9,894 nt of DNA from VRUE01 sp036557525 (GTDB lineage Bacteria; Actinomycetota; Thermoleophilia; Solirubrobacterales; 70-9). Where the stretch lies: NCBI GenBank assembly GCA_036557525.1, contig DATBHH010000131.1, forward strand, positions 1-9,894. The letters run 5' to 3'. The translations under genes were made by a program, and so were the position numbers. Every line of letters starts with the position of its first letter. Position 1 is the stretch's first letter. The notes under the pieces are model-generated. The model searched no databases. It saw nothing but the letters and a program-made list of their open reading frames with translations, and had not been told where the DNA came from. Below are positions 6,961-9,894 of the stretch, one piece after another.

Positions 6961-7877
6961 GATCCCAGCGGCAGCGGCGTCGTCCTGGCGCCGCCCTCGG
7001 TTGCGACCGCGTAATGGTCCCGCAGCGCGGCCGGGTCGAGCAGCCGGGCCGCGGCCTCGACCCCACCGGCGCCGACTCCGGTCACGATCCACGTCGGCGG
7101 GCCGCCGCCTCGCCGGGTCGCGGCGACCAGGCCCGACGCGGCGCCGAACCGCCTTCCGGGGTCGCCGCTCTCGTCGAGGCCGACGAGCGCCTCCCCGCCG
7201 GCGCTCTGCTCGAAGCGGGCGAAGACGCCGCTGCTCCCCGGACCGTCCTCGAGCTGCGCCGCCGCCGGGTCGGAGCGGAGCCGCGCCCAGGGCCCGACCA
7301 GGACCCGGATCGGGCTCGCTTCCGCGGCGGAGCCGAGCGTCGCCCCCGCGTCGCGCAGCCGCGCTTCGACCGTCGCGCAGGCGGCGCCGGCGCCGCGGCA
7401 TTCGACCGAGGTCGGATGCTCACGGCCTTCGTAGCCGCCGGCGAAGGGGTGCGGGTAGGACCCGACCACCGCCGGGACCGAGAGCGCCGCCGACCAGTCA
7501 CGGTAGTCCCACCAGATCGCCTCGCCGCCGCGGAGCTGGAAATCGGCCGCGCCGACCGTCGACTCGACCCCGTCGACGTAGAAGAACCAGTCGAGCGAGC
7601 GGCCGCCGCCGTACTCCCCTTCGAGCCCGTCGATCGATTGCACGAAGCCGCCGCCGTAGCGGGTCGTGATGTCCGCGTCGCGTTCGAGCACCCGCATCAC
7701 GGTGTCCGATTCGTTCACCTCGTCGCCGACCGGAGGGACCACCTGCTCGGCCCCGTAGTCGCGGGTCACGGTCAGCCCGACACGGCCGAGGTCATGGCCG
7801 GGACCGAGGCCGCAGCCGGCGGTCGCGAGCGCCGAAAGAACAAGCAGCGCGATCGCGATCGCCGACCACCGCCTCAC
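6957..7877 (-). CDS. DUF4430-type (transcobalamin beta-domain-like) lipoprotein
   Basis: The 306-residue protein is predicted to be exported and lipid-anchored. 'MRRW' plus a hydrophobic stretch leads to 'LATAGCGLG', giving a lipobox-like site with Cys22, although position -3 is Thr and not Leu. Residues 32-128 resemble the DUF4430 domain, which also forms the C-terminal beta domain of animal intrinsic factor and transcobalamin: 'DTVMRVLERDADI' (58-70), 'GGFVQSIDGLEG' (76-87), 'SLDWFFYVDGV' (94-104), 'GAADFQLRGGEAIWWDY' (109-125). The remainder (130-306) is a second domain that I do not recognise; it has Cys160 and Cys167 close together and a 'PPTWIVTGVGAGG' strand-turn segment (260-272). The start is GTG, 4 bases after the stop of the preceding gene, and the stop overlaps ecfT. 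A role in capturing corrinoid for the ECF importer is inferred from domain and operon. Confidence 0.83.
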   Translation of the reverse strand: MRRWSAIAIALLVLSALATAGCGLGPGHDLGRVGLTVTRDYGAEQVVPPVGDEVNESDTVMRVLERDADITTRYGGGFVQSIDGLEGEYGGGRSLDWFFYVDGVESTVGAADFQLRGGEAIWWDYRDWSAALSVPAVVGSYPHPFAGGYEGREHPTSVECRGAGAACATVEARLRDAGATLGSAAEASPIRVLVGPWARLRSDPAAAQLEDGPGSSGVFARFEQSAGGEALVGLDESGDPGRRFGAASGLVAATRRGGGPPTWIVTGVGAGGVEAAARLLDPAALRDHYAVATEGGARTTPLPLGS

Positions 7878-7881
7878 GACT

Positions 7882-8631
7882 TCAACCCTGCGGGCAGGCC
7901 CCGAGGACGCAGACCGCCGCCCCGTTCGAGGGAATGTCAGCGCCGTGGCTCGCGACCAGCTCGGTCGGGCCGGTCACGACCACGGTCGCCCTGCCGTCCG
8001 ACCCGGTCGGCCCGGTGGCGCCGGGAACTGTCGCCCCCGCGGCCGGCCTGCGCCTTCCCCTGTCGTCGTAGGAGAAGACCCGGACGGTGAACGGCACCCC
8101 GGGGATCGCTTCGCCCGGTGCTTCCAGCGCCAGCTCCTTCGGGTAGGGAAACGGGACCAGGGCCCAGAGGACCTCGTCGCCCTTCCTCAGCTTCACCGAG
8201 TCGCCGCCGAGATTCGGGTTCCTGTGATTCACCTTCAGGTACCAGGACCTCTTCGCGGTCGCCTTGGCGCCGCCGATCGCGCAGAGGCCGAGCCCGAATT
8301 CGGACTCGAACGCGTCGGTCACCAACAGCGGCCGCAGCGACGCGGTCGACTTCGCGGCCTGGGCCAGGAGCCCGAGCGCGGTCGGCCCCTCCACCGTGAC
8401 CGGCCTGCCGCTGCCGCCGGACCCCTTGCCGAGGCAGGTCGCCTTCGGGCTGGTCGGGACCCTGGTGGTGCCGGTCTTCAGCGTCTCTTCGGCCAGCGCC
8501 CTGCCGCCTGCTCCGACGACGCGGAGGTCGACGCTGACCCCCTTCGCCGCGGCGACCGCGGCGGTGGAGAACAGCAGTGCGACGGCCAGCGCGCATGCCG
8601 CGGCGAGCCGGGATCGAACGATTCTTGGCAT
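7882..8631 (-). CDS. Secreted DUF4430-like protein with C-terminal Ig-like domain, first gene of the B12-riboswitch operon
   Basis: The 249-residue protein has a standard signal peptide (basic 'MPRIVRSR', hydrophobic core 9-27, 'AVAAAKG' cleavage region). Residues about 31-165 resemble DUF4430: 'GPTALGLLAQAA' (82-93), 'FGLGLCAIGG' (112-121), 'SWYLKVNHRNP' (129-139), 'VKLRKGDEVLWALVP' (146-160). Cys66 and Cys117 may form a disulfide. Residues 168-249 look like an Ig-like beta domain ('IPGVPFTVRVFSYD', 'GSDGRATVVVTGP'), ending with Cys241 and Cys246. No lipobox or anchor is seen, so it is either free or bound to the cell through a partner. I chose the ATG at 8629-8631 because GAGGAAAGG (8641-8649) is 9 bases upstream. 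An in-frame ATG at 8661 would add 10 residues but lies next to the riboswitch. A role as extracellular corrinoid-binding protein is inferred. Confidence 0.82.
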   Translation of the reverse strand: MPRIVRSRLAAACALAVALLFSTAAVAAAKGVSVDLRVVGAGGRALAEETLKTGTTRVPTSPKATCLGKGSGGSGRPVTVEGPTALGLLAQAAKSTASLRPLLVTDAFESEFGLGLCAIGGAKATAKRSWYLKVNHRNPNLGGDSVKLRKGDEVLWALVPFPYPKELALEAPGEAIPGVPFTVRVFSYDDRGRRRPAAGATVPGATGPTGSDGRATVVVTGPTELVASHGADIPSNGAAVCVLGACPQG

Positions 8632-8638
8632 TGAAGCC

Positions 8639-8832
8639 ACCCTTTCCTCGAGGGTTGTCATGGCTGGCCGGGGACAGGTCTCCTGGCTCCCGGGCTGGTC
8701 GGCCGCACCTTCCCGAGGGCTCGGTGTCGCCCTCAGTGGCCGGCGCCTCGCGCCAGCGGCTTCCTTTGCCCGGTCACAGTGGCGGGACCGCGCCGGTCTT
8801 TCACCGGACTTCCCTTGACCACCGGCCGTTTC
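8639..8832 (-). promoter_or_regulatory. Cobalamin (adenosylcobalamin-class) riboswitch with SD-masking hairpin
   Basis: On the minus strand the conserved landmarks occur in the right order. CCGGTGAAAGACCGG (8793-8807) comes first, then GCGGTCCCGCCACTGTGACC (8772-8791), then CCACTG (8734-8739) with CGGGAAGG (8708-8715), and finally the B12 box GAGCCAGGAGACCTGTCC (8672-8689). An outer stem can form between GGCCGG (8822-8827) and CCGGCC (8666-8671). After the aptamer, ACCCT (8651-8655) and AGGGT (8639-8643) form a short hairpin that encloses the Shine-Dalgarno GAGGAAAGG of the first gene. There is no T-run, so control of translation is more likely than termination. In known members, bound cobalamin represses the downstream genes, which fits an uptake operon. 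Confidence 0.95.
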
Positions 8833-8839
8833 GCGGCGC

Positions 8840-8845
8840 AGTCTA
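8840..8845 (-). promoter_or_regulatory. Likely -10 element of the B12-riboswitch operon
   Basis: The minus strand reads TAGACT, matching the TAnnnT pattern, and would start transcription near 8833, just upstream of the riboswitch outer stem. No good -35 is present at 16-18 bases; TGGACG is further upstream (about 22 bases). The position relative to the riboswitch is the main support. Confidence 0.5.
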
Positions 8846-8879
8846 GCCCGCGCCGGAGCCGGACGTTCGTCCAGCCGCG

Positions 8880-8909
8880 TTGGGTTCGGACGCGCGGGCG
8901 ATCTAGGCT
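8880..8909 (+). promoter_or_regulatory. Likely sigma70-type promoter of the secreted protein gene at 8949
   Basis: TTGGGT (8880-8885) and TAGGCT (8904-8909) are separated by 18 bases, with the start codon 39 bases downstream of the -10. It is divergent from the operon promoter; the two -10 elements are about 60 bases apart, so a shared regulator or interference is possible. Between 8833 and 8948 I see only these promoters and the ribosome binding site GGGGAGG (8934-8940). Confidence 0.5.
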
Positions 8910-8948
8910 CGAACGAGGACATCCTGCAACCCCGGGGAGGTCAGACCG

Positions 8949-9626
8949 ATGCAGGCGTCCCGATTGCCATCACCGGCATTTCTCGTCTCCGTGCTGGCGC
9001 TGCTGCTCGCCCTCGGCGGGACCGTCTACGCGGCGAAGAAGATCAACGGCCGCACGATTGCGGTCAAGTCGATCCCCGGCAACCGGCTGAAGCCGAAGTC
9101 GGTCGCCGCCAACCGGCTGAAGCCGGGGGTGCTGGGCAAGCAGATCACCGGGCCGCTGACCGGCGCCGACATCGACGAGAGCAGCCTCGGGACGGTTCCC
9201 AGCGCCGTCCACGCCCAGAGCGCCGACACCGCCCAGAGCGCGACCGACTCCGAGACCGCGGTCAACGCGGTGAACGCCGTCGACGCCCAGACGGTCAACG
9301 GCTTCGGCGCCGGCTGCGGCTCCGGGACCCGGCCGTTCGCGGGCGCCTGCTGGGAGGCGTCGCCGAGCGGCCCCGCCACGGCCCCGGCCGCCGCCGTCGA
9401 CTGCGCCGCCCGCGGCGGGACCCTGCCCGAGGCGCTGCAGCTGGCGGCGTTCGCGGGCCAGGAAGGGGTGAGCCTGGATGAAGGCGACGAGTGGTCGGGT
9501 GACATCTCGACAGTGAGCGGGAAAAATGTCTACAGCGTCGTGACGATTTCAGCTGAAGGCGAGATCAATGTCACCGTTTCCAGCAACACCCGCAAGTACC
9601 GCTGCGTGATCCCACTCGTCGGCTGA
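8949..9626 (+). CDS. Secreted protein of unknown function with an alanine-rich repeat region
   Basis: The 225-residue protein starts with a clear signal segment ('RLPSPAFLVSVLALLLALGG', residues 5-24, then 'TVYAAKK'). It continues with 'INGRTIAVKSIPGNRLKPKS', a duplicated 'NRLKP' motif, and an Ala/Asn/Asp/Val-rich stretch with short repeats ('AQSADTAQSATDSETA', 'AVNAVNAVDAQTVNG'). I associate this architecture with large paralogous families of exported proteins in Solirubrobacterales-type genomes. The C-terminal part (about 120-225) has four cysteines ('CGSGTRPFAGACWEA', 'VDCAARGG', 'YRCVIPLVG') and probably forms a small disulfide-bonded domain; the Cys spacing and 'CAARGGTLPEALQLAAFA' recall C-type-lectin-like folds, but this is tentative. 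The ATG has GGGGAGG 8 bases upstream. The last ~45 codons are less GC-rich than the rest. The function is unknown. Confidence 0.85.
   Translation: MQASRLPSPAFLVSVLALLLALGGTVYAAKKINGRTIAVKSIPGNRLKPKSVAANRLKPGVLGKQITGPLTGADIDESSLGTVPSAVHAQSADTAQSATDSETAVNAVNAVDAQTVNGFGAGCGSGTRPFAGACWEASPSGPATAPAAAVDCAARGGTLPEALQLAAFAGQEGVSLDEGDEWSGDISTVSGKNVYSVVTISAEGEINVTVSSNTRKYRCVIPLVG
9081..9125 (+). repeat. 15-base direct repeat encoding duplicated NRLKP motif
   Basis: AACCGGCTGAAGCCG occurs at 9081-9095 and again at 9111-9125, a 30-base period (10 codons). It encodes the doubled 'NRLKP' of the secreted protein and probably arose by a short in-frame duplication. Confidence 0.8.
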
Positions 9627-9645
9627 TCGAACAATTGGGTCGGTT

Positions 9646-9660
9646 CCCCCGTAATGGGGG
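9646..9660. repeat. GC-rich palindrome downstream of the secreted protein gene
   Basis: CCCCC and GGGGG flank GTAAT, a 5-base stem with a 5-base loop, 19 bases after the stop codon at 9624-9626. It is not followed by a T-run (TAGGTAGTCG follows), so a terminator call is weak. It lies about 84 bases upstream of the likely -10 of the next gene and could instead be a regulator binding site. The rest of the 131-base gap shows nothing else that I can name. Confidence 0.4.
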
Positions 9661-9743
9661 TAGGTAGTCGATCGTGGACACGCAGCCGCCCCAAGCCCCC
9701 GCCACCGCTCGAACGATCGTCGAGATCCGCCGGACCCGGCCTC

Positions 9744-9749
9744 TATTCT
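9744..9749 (+). promoter_or_regulatory. Likely -10 element, leaderless start for the gene at 9758
   Basis: TATTCT fits the TAnnnT -10 pattern in otherwise GC-rich sequence, and the ATG follows 8 bases after it. The predicted transcription start would therefore fall on or next to the A of the ATG, which also lacks a Shine-Dalgarno. Leaderless transcripts are common in actinobacteria. No convincing -35 is seen. Confidence 0.45.
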
Positions 9750-9757
9750 CCCCAGCG

Positions 9758-9894
9758 ATGCGACCGGGCCCGCCCAGTGCCAAGTTGCGCGTCGCGGGCC
9801 CTCTCGCGGCGCTCGCCCTGATCGCGGCGATCCTCCTCGCCGCGGCCTCGCCGGCGGCGGCGAGCTCGACCCGGGTCAGCCCGCCGGAGCGCGC
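9758..9894 (+). CDS. N-terminal part of an exported protein (truncated by window end)
   Basis: The frame opens with ATG at 9758-9760 and stays open to the last base, giving 45 complete codons. The product begins 'MRPGPPSAKLRVAG', followed by a hydrophobic core 'LAALALIAAILLAAA' and 'SPAAAS', which makes a typical signal peptide with a signal-peptidase-I-like Ala-X-Ala region near residues 33-36. The mature part seen so far ('STRVSPPER') is too short for a family call. No ribosome binding site precedes the ATG, and a -10-like TATTCT lies 8 bases upstream, consistent with a leaderless transcript. Confidence 0.65.
   Translation, partial: MRPGPPSAKLRVAGPLAALALIAAILLAAASPAAASSTRVSPPER

Noticed and set aside
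6961..7401. N-terminal extension of EcfT to 7401
   Set aside because: The extension is arginine-rich and lies over the lipoprotein gene; the GTG at 6960 gives a normal EcfT length and a GTGA overlap.
8632..8922. N-terminal extension of the secreted DUF4430 gene to 8922
   Set aside because: It would cover the cobalamin riboswitch and operon promoter and would bury the signal peptide in the middle of the protein.
1..9894. CRISPR arrays, rRNA or tRNA genes, transposases, attachment sites
   Set aside because: I looked for regularly spaced repeats, tRNA-like ends and transposase-like proteins and saw none; the only element-like repeat is at 5127-5234.

Overview
This GC-rich window looks like chromosomal DNA of a high-GC actinobacterium, most likely of the Thermoleophilia/Solirubrobacterales type. 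Lineage is inferred from base composition, GTG/TTG starts, tight start/stop overlaps, and a secreted protein (8949-9626) opening with the 'RLPSPAF...ALLLALGGTVYA' signal that I associate with large paralogous families in that group. I ran no database comparison.

Layout. Positions 1-261 (+) hold the 3' end of a VOC/glyoxalase-fold gene. Positions 258-8631 are a seven-gene minus-strand run, listed here in transcription order. It begins with a secreted DUF4430-type protein (7882-8631) and a DUF4430-type lipoprotein (6957-7877). Next come the ECF transmembrane protein EcfT (6088-6960) and a double-ATPase EcfA (4392-6095). These are followed by a fused EcfS / six-repeat alpha-alpha toroid / proline-rich / C-terminal membrane anchor protein (2530-4395), a nitroreductase-family flavoprotein (2008-2517), and FAD-dependent glycerol-3-phosphate dehydrogenase glpD (258-1928). 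The first five genes overlap or lie within 4 bases of each other, and the nitroreductase follows after 12 bases. glpD sits 79 bases further on and may be a separate unit. A cobalamin riboswitch (about 8639-8832, minus strand) with a near-consensus B12 box lies directly upstream, so the operon is very probably repressed by vitamin B12. Positions 8833-8948 form a divergent promoter region. On the plus strand follow the secreted protein at 8949-9626, a short intergenic region with a GC-rich palindrome, and the first 45 codons of another secreted protein (9758 to the end), probably read from a leaderless transcript.

How the genes fit together. The most interesting reading is that this is a bacterial counterpart of the animal intrinsic factor/transcobalamin design. 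Animal cobalamin carriers hold B12 between an alpha6/alpha6 barrel and a DUF4430-type beta domain. Here a B12-riboswitch operon encodes a six-repeat toroid attached to the substrate-binding subunit of an ECF importer, plus two exported DUF4430-type proteins. I infer that the exported beta domains and the tethered toroid capture a corrinoid at the outer face of the membrane and pass it to EcfS, with EcfT and EcfA powering uptake. The nitroreductase might reduce the imported corrinoid, but this is weakly supported.

A second notable signal is a 108-base imperfect palindrome (5127-5234) with 20-base inverted ends. It lies in frame within the linker between the two EcfA ATPase domains and looks like an inserted palindromic element.
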